The notes under the pieces: generated by a model
Told to the model about the DNA's origin: nothing
The model's input: the letters and a program-made list of their open reading frames with translations, nothing else
Database searches by the model: none
Made by a program: the position numbers and the translations under genes
Source of the DNA: JAABRB01 sp041617635
Lineage (GTDB): Bacteria; Pseudomonadota; Gammaproteobacteria; Burkholderiales; SG8-39
Reading direction: 5' to 3'
DNA: 9,288 bases
NCBI GenBank assembly: GCA_041617635.1
Contig: JBFJOO010000136.1
Coordinates: forward strand, 1-9,288
Shown here: positions 1 to 5,717 of the stretch, piece after piece
Position numbering within the stretch: the stretch's first letter is position 1
Layout: each line of letters opens with the position of its first letter

Positions 1-208
1 GCATTGAATCCATCGAGCCTCGCGCCCGCGATCAACGTCTGTACTCCCCCCGGCACCAACGGGGGTCGAACTCAGTGCACGAAATCAGCGCCGCGGCTGA
101 TGCCCTCTGTGGGGCGTCTTCGCCCGCGGCGCAATACACCGTGTTTAACGTATACGTAACGCTATGATACCTACGACTCGCGCAATGCGCAAACCGAGTC
201 GCCGGCGC
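1..208. other. gene-free left edge with hairpins
   Basis: I see no convincing gene here; reading frames crossing the region are shadows in GC-rich DNA. It contains a small inverted repeat (CCCCCG at 47-52 with CGGGGG at 60-65, 7-nt loop), a larger nested hairpin at 88-132 (listed separately), a 10-bp perfect palindrome ACGTATACGT at 148-157, and a TATGAT hexamer at 163-168 with no recognisable -35 partner. The region lies just past the 3' end of the leftmost dehydrogenase gene, so it is the trailer of that operon plus whatever lies to the left of the window. Confidence 0.5.
88..132 (-). terminator. possible terminator hairpin after SDR operon
   Basis: A perfect 9-bp stem GCGCCGCGG (88-96) pairs with CCGCGGCGC (124-132). 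A second inner stem, GCCC (102-105) with GGGC (112-115), is nested inside it. Read on the minus strand, it lies 77 nt past the stop of the leftmost dehydrogenase gene and is followed by TGATTTC, a weak T-rich tail. The stem is strong but the tail is poor, so this may be a weak intrinsic terminator or only a 3'-stabilising structure. Confidence 0.3.
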
Positions 209-967
209 TCAACCGCGCCCGACGTACGGCATCTTCGTCGCCATGATGGTCAGGAACTGCACGTTCGTCTCGAGCGGCAGGTTCGCCATGTGCAGCACCG
301 CGTTGCCGACGTGTTCGACGTCCATGAGCGGCTCGGGCGCGATCGTCCCGTTCGCCTGCGGAACGCCCTTCGCCATGCGTGCGGCGAGCTCGGTCGCGGC
401 ATTACCGATGTCGATCTGGCCGCAGGCGATGTCGTACTTTCTCCCGTCGAGGGACGCGCACTTGGTGAGACCCGTGACCGCGTGCTTGGTCGCGGTGTAG
501 GGCGCCGAGTTCGGGCGTGGCGCGTGTGCCGAGATCGACCCGTTGTTGATGATGCGTCCGCCGCGCGGATCCTGGGCCTTCATGATCCGGAACGCTTCCT
601 GGATGCACAGGAACATTCCGCTCAGGTTGACGTCCACCACGGCCTTCCACTGGTCGAACGTCAGGTCCTCGAGGTTCACGGCGGGCGCACCGATGCCCGC
701 GTTGTTGAAGAGCACGTCGAGCCGGCCGAACGCTCCCTTCGCCTTCGCGAAGAGCGCGCGCACCGCGTCCGGATCGGCCACGTCGGTGGGCACCGCGAGC
801 GCGCGCTCGCCGGCCGCGCCGGCATCCTTGATCGCCTGCGCGAGGGGCTCCTTGCGCCGTCCGGCGAGCACCACCCGATAACCGTCATTGAGCAGCGCGA
901 GCGCCGCCGATCTCCCGATTCCGGTTCCCGCGCCAGTGACGATTGCGACCCTGCCGTGTGCGCTCAT
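209..967 (-). CDS. SDR family NAD(P)-dependent oxidoreductase
   Basis: This is a 252-residue classical short-chain dehydrogenase/reductase with a Rossmann fold, probably cytosolic, that oxidises or reduces an alcohol/carbonyl substrate with NAD(P). Visible motifs are the cofactor loop TGAGTGIG (residues 11-18), NNAG (88-91), the structural Asn of VNLS (about 114), catalytic Ser144 in NNGSIS, and the YTATK active site (Tyr157, Lys161). The length is normal for the family. The start at 967 was chosen over an upstream ATG because AGAGAGG sits just before it and the Rossmann strand begins immediately after (GRVAIVTGAG). It is the last gene of a same-strand run (SDR, small barrel protein, SDR), which suggests one catabolic operon. 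The substrate cannot be read from the sequence. Confidence 0.93.
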   Translation of the reverse strand: MSAHGRVAIVTGAGTGIGRSAALALLNDGYRVVLAGRRKEPLAQAIKDAGAAGERALAVPTDVADPDAVRALFAKAKGAFGRLDVLFNNAGIGAPAVNLEDLTFDQWKAVVDVNLSGMFLCIQEAFRIMKAQDPRGGRIINNGSISAHAPRPNSAPYTATKHAVTGLTKCASLDGRKYDIACGQIDIGNAATELAARMAKGVPQANGTIAPEPLMDVEHVGNAVLHMANLPLETNVQFLTIMATKMPYVGRG

Positions 968-1064
968 GCCCGCCTCTCTTGCCCGCCGATCCGCTGGTCG
1001 ATCCGTGACCGGCGAATGGTACCGCATCGCTTTCCCGCTTCGGAATCACGCGGGCGCGCGTCGG

Positions 1065-1418
1065 TCAATCGGCCAGTTCATACAACCGGTGACGGCGATT
1101 GCGCGTGTAGGGCCGGACCTCGGTCGGCCAGCGCCCCTGATCGACCGCCTTGGTCCAGGCGTCGCTCGTCAGCACATCCGCGCTCGCGAGCTCGTAGATC
1201 GCGCTGTAGCGCGGCTCGCCCTCCGCGGGGATGTTCTTCCGCTCGCCGCCGATCGAGAGCGTGAGCGGCGCGCTCTGCATGCGCCGCGCGGACAGCACGC
1301 CCGGCACTTTGAGGATCAGCGGAATGTGCTCGACGTCGTAGACCTCGTTGAAGAGCGCATCCTTCTCGGGATCCACGTCCATGCTGGCGATGAAGATGCA
1401 GCGGGGTTTTGCGGCCAT
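1065..1418 (-). CDS. small dimeric alpha/beta-barrel-like protein (EthD/DUF-type)
   Basis: This 117-residue soluble protein has no signal peptide or membrane segment. The N-terminal half reads as a beta strand (CIFIASMDV), an acidic helix (PEKDALFNEVYDVEHIP) and then PGVLSARR. That order is typical of ferredoxin-like dimeric alpha/beta-barrel proteins such as EthD or antibiotic-monooxygenase relatives, whose His/Arg-containing Y-x-x-EH-x-P motif is similar. The assignment is by pattern, not by a recognised close homologue. The start at 1418 has AAGGAG about 10 nt upstream. It lies between two SDR genes on the same strand with gaps of 62 and 97 nt, so it probably serves the same pathway, perhaps as a small cyclase/isomerase or an accessory protein. 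Its exact activity is unknown. Confidence 0.8.
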   Translation of the reverse strand: MAAKPRCIFIASMDVDPEKDALFNEVYDVEHIPLILKVPGVLSARRMQSAPLTLSIGGERKNIPAEGEPRYSAIYELASADVLTSDAWTKAVDQGRWPTEVRPYTRNRRHRLYELAD

Positions 1419-1480
1419 CGTCCTGGCTCCTTCGTTGTGCGCGCCCGGCGCGCGCCTGCCTTGATGCTCCGCGCGGCAGC

Positions 1481-2242
1481 TCAGCCCTGAATCGAGTAGC
1501 CGCCGTCGACCGGTATCGCGGTCCCGGTCAGGAAATTCGACGCGCGGCTCGCCAGAAACACCGCGATGCCCGCGAAATCCTCGGGATCTCCCCACTTCCC
1601 CGCAGGCGTCCTGGCGATCACCCGCTCCTCGAGGCCGGGCACTTCCTTGCGCCCCCGCACGGTGAGCTCGGTGTTGATCCAGCCCGGCAGCACCGCGTTC
1701 ACCTGGATGTTGTCCCGCGCCCACGCCGATGCGCACGCCTTGGTGAACTGGACGATGCCGCCCTTGCTCGCGGCGTACGCCGGCGCAAACCCGGTGCCGA
1801 AGATGGAAAGCATCGACCCGATGTTGATGATCTTTCCGCCGCCGGACGCCTGCATCGCCGGATAGGCCGCGTGCGAGCAGAGGTAGGCGCTGGTGAGATT
1901 CACGTCGAGCACCTCGCGCCACTCGGCGAGGGTCACCACATCAGGCGCCTTGCGGATGTTCGTGCCGGCGTTGTTCACGAGGATGTCGATGCGCCCACAC
2001 GCGTCGCGGGTGCGGGCAATGAGCGCGTTCACCGAATCCGGATCGGCGACGTCCACCTCGATGGCCAGGGCGCCGCCGGCGCCGAGTGTCTCCAGCGCGG
2101 CCACCGCGGCCCGCGACTTGTCGCGGTTGCGGGCTGCGACGACGACGCGCGCGCCGGCCCCGGCCAGGCCGCGGGCCATGCCGAGGCCGATGCCGCCGTT
2201 TCCGCCGGTGACGATTGCCACCTTGCCGCTCAGATCGAACAT
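1481..2242 (-). CDS. SDR family oxidoreductase (gluconate/glucose dehydrogenase-like)
   Basis: This 253-residue classical SDR is cytosolic and NAD(P)-dependent. The opening FDLSGKVAIVTGG is typical of the gluconate 5-dehydrogenase, 2-deoxygluconate 3-dehydrogenase and glucose 1-dehydrogenase-like group. Motifs are TGGNGGIG (residues 12-19), NNAG (90-93), Asn of DVNLTS (about 115), Ser143 in IGSMLS, YAASK (Tyr156, Lys160), the PGW turn, and a C-terminal PVDGGYSIQG. All catalytic residues are present. The start at 2242 is supported by GAGGAGC about 10 nt upstream. It begins 79 nt after the histidine kinase stop on the same strand, so it could be read through from the two-component operon or have its own promoter; I see no clear terminator in that gap. 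The sugar-acid specificity is only a family tendency, and many such proteins act on other hydroxyacids or alcohols. Confidence 0.94.
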   Translation of the reverse strand: MFDLSGKVAIVTGGNGGIGLGMARGLAGAGARVVVAARNRDKSRAAVAALETLGAGGALAIEVDVADPDSVNALIARTRDACGRIDILVNNAGTNIRKAPDVVTLAEWREVLDVNLTSAYLCSHAAYPAMQASGGGKIINIGSMLSIFGTGFAPAYAASKGGIVQFTKACASAWARDNIQVNAVLPGWINTELTVRGRKEVPGLEERVIARTPAGKWGDPEDFAGIAVFLASRASNFLTGTAIPVDGGYSIQG

Positions 2243-2321
2243 GTCTGCGCTGCTCCTCGCGCGTATCGTAACCGACGGTGGACCCGCATCGCTACCGCGC
2301 GAACTTCGGGCCGGACCCGCG

Positions 2322-3728
2322 CTACGCGGCGCGCGGTGCCGTGGGATCGTCGCGCGATGGCGTGTCGGACGGACGCAGCGCGGTCTCGCGAAACTCCGCC
2401 CTGACGAGCGTGCCGGCATGCTCGGCGGGCGCAGTGAGATGCAGCGTGCCCGCATGTGCCTTCACGATGTCGTTGGCGATCGCCAGCCCGAGGCCGCTGC
2501 CTGAGCCCGGGGTGTCCGGCACGCGATAAAAGCGGTCGATCACCCTCTCGCGCTCCGCGGGAGGAATGCCGACGCCATTGTCCTCGACCTCGAGAAACGC
2601 GCTGTCGTGCGCGGCGCCGCAGCGCACGGTGACATGCCCGCCGGCCTGCGTGTAGCGGACTGCATTGTCGATCAGGTTCCCGGCGAGCTCGCGGAGCATG
2701 AAGGGGTCGCCAAGCAGCCACGCCTCGCGCCGCTCGAACCCGAGATCGATCTGCTTCCGGTCGGCCACTCGTACCCACTCGTCCACGAGCCCATCCAGCA
2801 CGGCGCCGAGATTCACCGGACGGAAGCCCGGCGCGATCGGCCGGCCGGACTCCGCGCGCGCGAGCGCGAGCAGCTGGTTGGCGAGGCGAATCGTGCGCGT
2901 GACCGACTCATCCAGGCTGCGAATCACGTTTTCGGTCTGCGGCTCGCGCGCGAGCAGCTCGAGCTGGATGCGCAGGTTGGCGAGCGGCGTGCGCAGCTGG
3001 TGCGCCGCATTCTCGAGAAAGCTGCGCTGGGTGGCCGCAGCCTCGCGCAGCCGGCCGAGGAGACCGTTCAGCGCCTGCACGAGAAGTCGCACCTCCTGCG
3101 GAGCGCTCTCCTCGTCGACCGGGGACAGATCGTCCCCGCCGCGCCGCCCGAGCTCGCGCTCGATCTGGCGCAGAGGCGATAGCCCACGGGCGACCCCAAA
3201 CCAGATCATCGCCCCGGTCGCAATGACGACGATCGCAGTGGGCAGGACCAGCGCCAGGAGCAGCCGGCGCACCGCGCGATCGCGCTTACGCCTGGTCTCC
3301 GCGACCGTCACGTAGAAGCGATTGTTGAGCGTTCCGGCGTAGAGGCTTACCGCCCGTATCCGCCGCCCGTCGTACGTGGCGTCGAAGAACGTCGTCGTCT
3401 CGCTGTTTTCGCCCACCAGGGGCACCGGCAGGTCTTCGTCGCCGGTGATCAGGCGACCCTGCGAGTCGCGGACGCGGAAATAAACTCGGTCGAACTCGTC
3501 GGTGCGCAGCACCTGCTCGGCCTCGACCGGCAGCAGCACCCTGATCTGCCCCCTGACGAACCGCACGCGGTTGGCGATCGCGAGCGCCGAGTTCTGCAGG
3601 CTCTGATCGTAAGCGTCGTTGGCCACTTCCGCGGCCACTCGGTAAGAAAACCACGCCCCCCCGGCGAGCAGCGCGAGGATGGGCAGGGCGAGCGCCTTGA
3701 TCAGCGCCAGCCGTACGCTAGCCTTCAT
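2322..3728 (-). CDS. TctE/QseC-type sensor histidine kinase
   Basis: This 468-residue inner-membrane sensor kinase has TM1 at about residues 7-29. A periplasmic domain of the 2CSK_N (TctE N-terminal) type follows, recognisable by YDQSLQNSALAIANRV and RVYFRVRDSQGRLITGDEDLP. TM2 spans about 156-180, and a HAMP-like linker covers about 180-230. The HisKA domain has the phospho-accepting His243 (AAHQLRTPLANLR). The ATPase domain has the N box (N351, N355 in NLIDNAVRYT), the G1 box VEDNGVGIP (about 382-389) and the G2 box GSGLGLAI (about 410-417). Length and domain order are normal. The start at 3728 lies inside the regulator gene, overlapping its 3' end by 11 nt, so translation is probably coupled. 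The family senses carboxylates, cations or envelope signals; the ligand here is unknown. Confidence 0.95.
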   Translation of the reverse strand: MKASVRLALIKALALPILALLAGGAWFSYRVAAEVANDAYDQSLQNSALAIANRVRFVRGQIRVLLPVEAEQVLRTDEFDRVYFRVRDSQGRLITGDEDLPVPLVGENSETTTFFDATYDGRRIRAVSLYAGTLNNRFYVTVAETRRKRDRAVRRLLLALVLPTAIVVIATGAMIWFGVARGLSPLRQIERELGRRGGDDLSPVDEESAPQEVRLLVQALNGLLGRLREAAATQRSFLENAAHQLRTPLANLRIQLELLAREPQTENVIRSLDESVTRTIRLANQLLALARAESGRPIAPGFRPVNLGAVLDGLVDEWVRVADRKQIDLGFERREAWLLGDPFMLRELAGNLIDNAVRYTQAGGHVTVRCGAAHDSAFLEVEDNGVGIPPAERERVIDRFYRVPDTPGSGSGLGLAIANDIVKAHAGTLHLTAPAEHAGTLVRAEFRETALRPSDTPSRDDPTAPRAA

Positions 3729-4404
3729 TGCTTTCGGGCGCGAGGTCCTCGAGCCGGTACCCGAATCCGCGGATGGTGCGAATGCGGATGTTCGCGGGCT
3801 CCAGTTTCACGCGCAGGCGCGACACGTAGACCTCGATCGCATTCAGCGTGAGGTCATCGTCCCAGGTAGATATCGCCTGCAGGATGTGCTCCTTGGGAAC
3901 GACCTTGTCGAGGCGCTTGAGCAGCACCTCCAGCACCGCCCACTCGCGGGCCGTGAGCTCCAGCGGCTCGCCGTTGAGCGACGCGCGACGCGACTCGATG
4001 TCCAGCACGAGCGGCCCGAGCGCAAGCCGTGGCGCGCCCGCCGTCTGGCCGCGCCGCACGACCGCGCGTATGCGCGCGGCGAGCTCCGCGAGCTCGAAAG
4101 GCTTCACGAGGTAGTCGTCCGCACCCGTGTCGAGTCCGTGTATCCGATCGTCGAGCGTGTCGCGGGCCGTGATCATGATCGTCGGCGTCGCCTGATTACG
4201 CGCACGCAAGCGGCGCACGACCTCGAATCCGTCCATGCGCGGCAGCCCGACGTCGACGAGCAGCAGGTCGAAGCGCTCGCGCGCGAGCATCGCGTCGGCG
4301 TCTGCGCCGTTGCGCGCGATCTCGACCGCATGGCCGAGCGGTCGCAGATACGACGCGACGCCCTCGGCAAGAGCGGGATCGTCTTCGGCGACAACTATTC
4401 GCAT
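3718..4404 (-). CDS. OmpR/PhoB-family response regulator (TctD/QseB-like)
   Basis: This 228-residue response regulator has an N-terminal receiver domain with the acidic pocket E7-D8-D9, phospho-accepting Asp51 (LLLVDVGLPRMDGF), Thr79 and Lys101 (DYLVKPFE). The C-terminal winged helix starts near residue 125 and includes LELTAREWAVLEVLLKR, the recognition helix region NAIEVYVSRLRVKL and the wing IRTIRGFGYRLE. It is a DNA-binding transcription factor paired with the adjacent kinase gene, which it overlaps by 11 nt. The start at 4404 was chosen because the receiver strand MRIVVAEDD begins there; an in-frame upstream ATG would add 20 residues with no domain. It is transcribed divergently from two small exported-protein genes. 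Their upstream regions carry 11-bp-pitch direct repeats that are plausible targets for it. Confidence 0.95.
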   Translation of the reverse strand: MRIVVAEDDPALAEGVASYLRPLGHAVEIARNGADADAMLARERFDLLLVDVGLPRMDGFEVVRRLRARNQATPTIMITARDTLDDRIHGLDTGADDYLVKPFELAELAARIRAVVRRGQTAGAPRLALGPLVLDIESRRASLNGEPLELTAREWAVLEVLLKRLDKVVPKEHILQAISTWDDDLTLNAIEVYVSRLRVKLEPANIRIRTIRGFGYRLEDLAPESNEG

Positions 4405-4463
4405 GCAGATTCGAGATCTGTCGGGTCGATGAGGGTGTCGGGCATCCGCGGCGCGCGCGGGCA

Positions 4464-4469
4464 ATCATA
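4464..4469 (-). promoter_or_regulatory. candidate -10 for the two-component operon
   Basis: On the minus strand the hexamer TATGAT (complement of ATCATA) lies 60 nt upstream of the regulator start, matching five of six positions of the sigma-70 -10 consensus. No good -35 is present 16-18 nt upstream, so if real, the promoter would need an activator or an alternative contact. This is a weak call. Confidence 0.25.
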
Positions 4470-4502
4470 AAGCAGACCGCGCAGGTTTTAGTATGCGCGT
4501 TC

Positions 4503-4539
4503 GATCCCCCGCGCGGGGATCCGCCGCGCGTTTGCGCGG
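4503..4539. repeat. two adjacent short inverted repeats in divergent promoter region
   Basis: GATCCCC (4503-4509) pairs with GGGGATC (4515-4521) around a 5-nt spacer. Immediately next to it, CCGCGC (4524-4529) pairs with GCGCGG (4534-4539) around GTTT. Both lie between the divergent regulator and lipoprotein genes, just upstream of the direct-repeat operator. Neither has a T-tract, so they are not obvious terminators. They could be dimeric-regulator sites or chance GC palindromes. Confidence 0.4.
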
Positions 4540-4540
4540 T

Positions 4541-4578
4541 TTCAGGAAATCGTCAGGTTCGAGCAAGGACCGAGCAAG
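4541..4578 (+). promoter_or_regulatory. candidate OmpR-family operator/promoter upstream of lipoprotein gene
   Basis: TCAGG occurs at 4542 and again at 4553, an exact 11-bp pitch. It is followed by a second direct repeat, CGAGCAAG, at 4560 and 4571, also at 11-bp pitch. The block TCAGGAAATCGTCAG matches the block at 5063-5077 upstream of the next gene except at one base. OmpR/PhoB-family regulators typically bind direct repeats at this spacing. A -10-like hexamer TAGAGT lies at 4590-4595, 37 nt from the second TCAGG, placing the repeats over and upstream of the -35 position. Binding by the neighbouring regulator is inferred. Confidence 0.6.
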
Positions 4579-4675
4579 ACGCCCCAGTCTAGAGTGTCTG
4601 CGCTTACGTCCGCGGCTTGATGCCGTGGACCCCGCGCGGAACCCGGACGGTCCGCATCCCCTTGGAGAAGTTGCG

Positions 4676-4942
4676 ATGTTCAAGCGAACCCTCATTGCCA
4701 CCCTGTTCGCCGCGCCCGCGATTCTGGTGCTCCCGGCGTGCTCGGATTCGGAGCCGCCGCCGGCGCCACCGCAAGCCCAGCAGCAGCCCGCCACGCCGGA
4801 GCCCACGCAGCAAGTGCGCGCGGAGTCGATGCAAGCCGGACCGGCCACGCAAGCGGCTGAAGGTCAAGGCGCGGCCGCTGCGCCCGCTGCCGAGCAGGCG
4901 CGGGACGAGAAGAAAGCCGAGGAAGAGAAGAAGACGGACTAA
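4676..4942 (+). CDS. small putative lipoprotein, Pro/Ala/Gln- then Glu/Lys-rich
   Basis: This 88-residue exported protein has a signal peptide (MFKRTLIATLFAAPAILVL) ending in LPAC, a slightly unusual lipobox because Pro is at -2. Cys22 would become the lipidated N-terminus. The mature part is disordered and low in complexity: Pro-rich PPPAPPQ, a Gln/Ala/Thr stretch, then an Ala-rich segment ending in the highly charged DEKKAEEEKKTD. The start at 4676 has GGAGAAG 6 nt upstream; the longer in-frame extension back to 4493 would bury the signal peptide. It is divergent from the two-component system, with a direct-repeat operator about 120 nt upstream and a terminator downstream, so it is probably monocistronic. 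No family is recognised and the function is unknown. Its signal peptide and charged tail resemble those of the next gene. Confidence 0.8.
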   Translation: MFKRTLIATLFAAPAILVLPACSDSEPPPAPPQAQQQPATPEPTQQVRAESMQAGPATQAAEGQGAAAAPAAEQARDEKKAEEEKKTD

Positions 4943-4975
4943 GCAAAGAAGCAGCGGTACACGTCAACTATCAGG

Positions 4976-5006
4976 AAGGCCGGGCCGCTCATGCGCCCGG
5001 CCTTTT
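4976..5006 (+). terminator. intrinsic terminator after lipoprotein gene
   Basis: A perfect 10-bp stem AAGGCCGGGC (4976-4985) pairs with GCCCGGCCTT (4995-5004) around a 9-nt loop and runs into TTTT (5003-5006). It lies 33 nt after the lipoprotein stop. It separates that gene from the following repeat-protein gene, which therefore needs its own promoter. Confidence 0.85.
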
Positions 5007-5062
5007 GATCTCGGCAACCGGAATCTCGCGCTGCCACGCGCACCCCTCAACCAAGAGGCGCG

Positions 5063-5089
5063 TCAGGAAAACGTCAGATGGGCCTCAGG
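5063..5089 (+). promoter_or_regulatory. candidate OmpR-family operator upstream of repeat-protein gene
   Basis: Three half-sites, TCAGG (5063), TCAGA (5074) and TCAGG (5085), are spaced exactly 11 bp apart. The first two with their linker (TCAGGAAAACGTCAG) match the block upstream of the lipoprotein gene except at one base. A loose -10-like GACACT lies at 5111-5116, again 37 nt from the second half-site, the same offset as in the first promoter. Shared sequence, shared geometry and a neighbouring OmpR-type regulator make co-regulation the simplest reading. Binding is not proven. Confidence 0.6.
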
Positions 5090-5220
5090 GATACGCAAGC
5101 GAGCGGCGTCGACACTACGGCGGTGCACGCTACACGGAAGATCAGGATGACCGATCGCGTGGCAGTAGCACCGCCGAAACCTTCACCCCAAGTCGTTCAC
5201 ACCCCATGGAGAAAGCTGTC

Positions 5221-5547
5221 ATGAAGAAATTGCTGGTCGCACTGCTCTTTTCCACCCCGCTCGCCGTGGCGCTGCCCGCCGCCGCGAAGTGGCAAGTCGC
5301 CGGCACCGCCCCGGCGGCTGAGAAGTCCGACGAGGACAAGGACAAGTCCAAGGATCAGGAGAAGAAGGAGTTCCAAGTCTCCGACGAGGACAAGGACAAG
5401 GCCAAAGATCAGGAGAAGAAGGAGTTCCAAGTCTCCGACGAGGACAAGGACAAAGCCAAAGATCAGGAGAAGAAGGAGTTCCAGGTCTCCGAGGGCGACA
5501 AGGACAAGTCCAAGACCGACGAAGAGAAGAAGGAGTTCCAGGCCTAG
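5221..5547 (+). CDS. small periplasmic 18-residue tandem-repeat protein
   Basis: This 108-residue exported protein has a clear Sec signal peptide (MKKLLVALLFSTPLAVALPAAA) with likely cleavage near residues 22-24. A short linker leads into three almost identical 18-residue units of the form SDEDKDKAKDQEKKEFQV and a fourth, diverged 19-residue unit that ends the protein. Each unit is very rich in Asp/Glu and Lys with one small aromatic/aliphatic patch (FQV). The start at 5221 is preferred over ATG 5206 because GGAGAAAG (5208-5215) then serves as the ribosome site, a leader very like that of the preceding lipoprotein gene. There is no cysteine, so it is probably soluble or loosely envelope-associated. 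The style recalls small exported charged-repeat proteins such as the pentapeptide MXKDX group, but the repeat differs. The function is unknown. Confidence 0.8.
   Translation: MKKLLVALLFSTPLAVALPAAAKWQVAGTAPAAEKSDEDKDKSKDQEKKEFQVSDEDKDKAKDQEKKEFQVSDEDKDKAKDQEKKEFQVSEGDKDKSKTDEEKKEFQA
5326..5544 (+). repeat. 54-bp in-frame tandem repeat (4 units)
   Basis: Units lie at 5326-5379, 5380-5433, 5434-5487 and 5488-5544; the last is 57 bp. Units 1 and 2 differ at two bases and units 2 and 3 at two bases, while unit 4 is clearly diverged. This indicates recent expansion of the first three by slippage or unequal recombination, with the reading frame kept. Confidence 0.95.
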
Positions 5548-5616
5548 AAGCTTGCAGTCCAGGCGAATTCGCTGAAGGTCCAAGACCGGGCTGATTCAGC
5601 GTTTCGCACCAACCAC

Positions 5617-5654
5617 AAGCGCCGGTGTGAGGGAGCCTTCCCCGCCGGCGTTTT
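5617..5654 (+). terminator. intrinsic terminator after repeat-protein gene
   Basis: AAGCGCCGG (5617-5625) pairs with CCGGCGTTT (5645-5653), including one G-U pair. A further GGGA/TCCC pairing lies inside the loop, and the stem runs into TTTT at 5651-5654. It sits 70 nt past the repeat-protein stop and about 60 nt before the aldo/keto reductase start, insulating the two. Confidence 0.75.
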
Positions 5655-5717
5655 CCGTTTCCCGAGCGCGCAACCGCGGGTACCATGAACGCGCTCGAGG
5701 AAGATCGGAATCTCAGC

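Noticed and set aside
163..168. TATGAT as a plus-strand promoter
   Set aside because: There is no -35 partner and no plus-strand gene downstream for it to serve.
164..1264. Long plus-strand open frame opposite the first SDR gene
   Set aside because: It is antisense to a gene with every SDR motif. Its product is Arg/His/Val-rich with no domain, as expected for mirror frames in GC-rich DNA.
1409..2404. Long plus-strand open frame opposite the second SDR gene
   Set aside because: It mirrors a clear SDR with ribosome site and catalytic residues; the product is compositionally biased with no recognisable domain.
4499..4510. GTTCGATCCC, reminiscent of a tRNA T-loop
   Set aside because: No matching T-stem, acceptor stem or anticodon arm can be built around it on either strand.
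4493..4675. N-terminal extension of the lipoprotein frame to an ATG at 4493
   Set aside because: It would place 61 Arg-rich residues before a perfect signal peptide, cross the operator and hairpins, and has no ribosome site.
5005..5220. N-terminal extension of the repeat-protein frame to 5005
   Set aside because: It starts inside the preceding terminator, crosses the operator repeats and would bury the signal peptide; the ATG at 5221 has a good ribosome site.
5326..5544. Regular repeats considered as a CRISPR array
   Set aside because: The 54-bp units are directly abutting with no spacers and keep a reading frame.
5197..5583. Minus-strand open frame with repeated LELLLLLIFGLVLVLVGD-type segments, resembling a multi-pass membrane protein
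   Set aside because: It is the reverse complement of the GAG/AAG/GAC-rich 54-bp repeats. Leu/Val/Phe runs arise automatically from complementing Glu/Lys/Asp codons, and the plus strand has the signal peptide and ribosome site.
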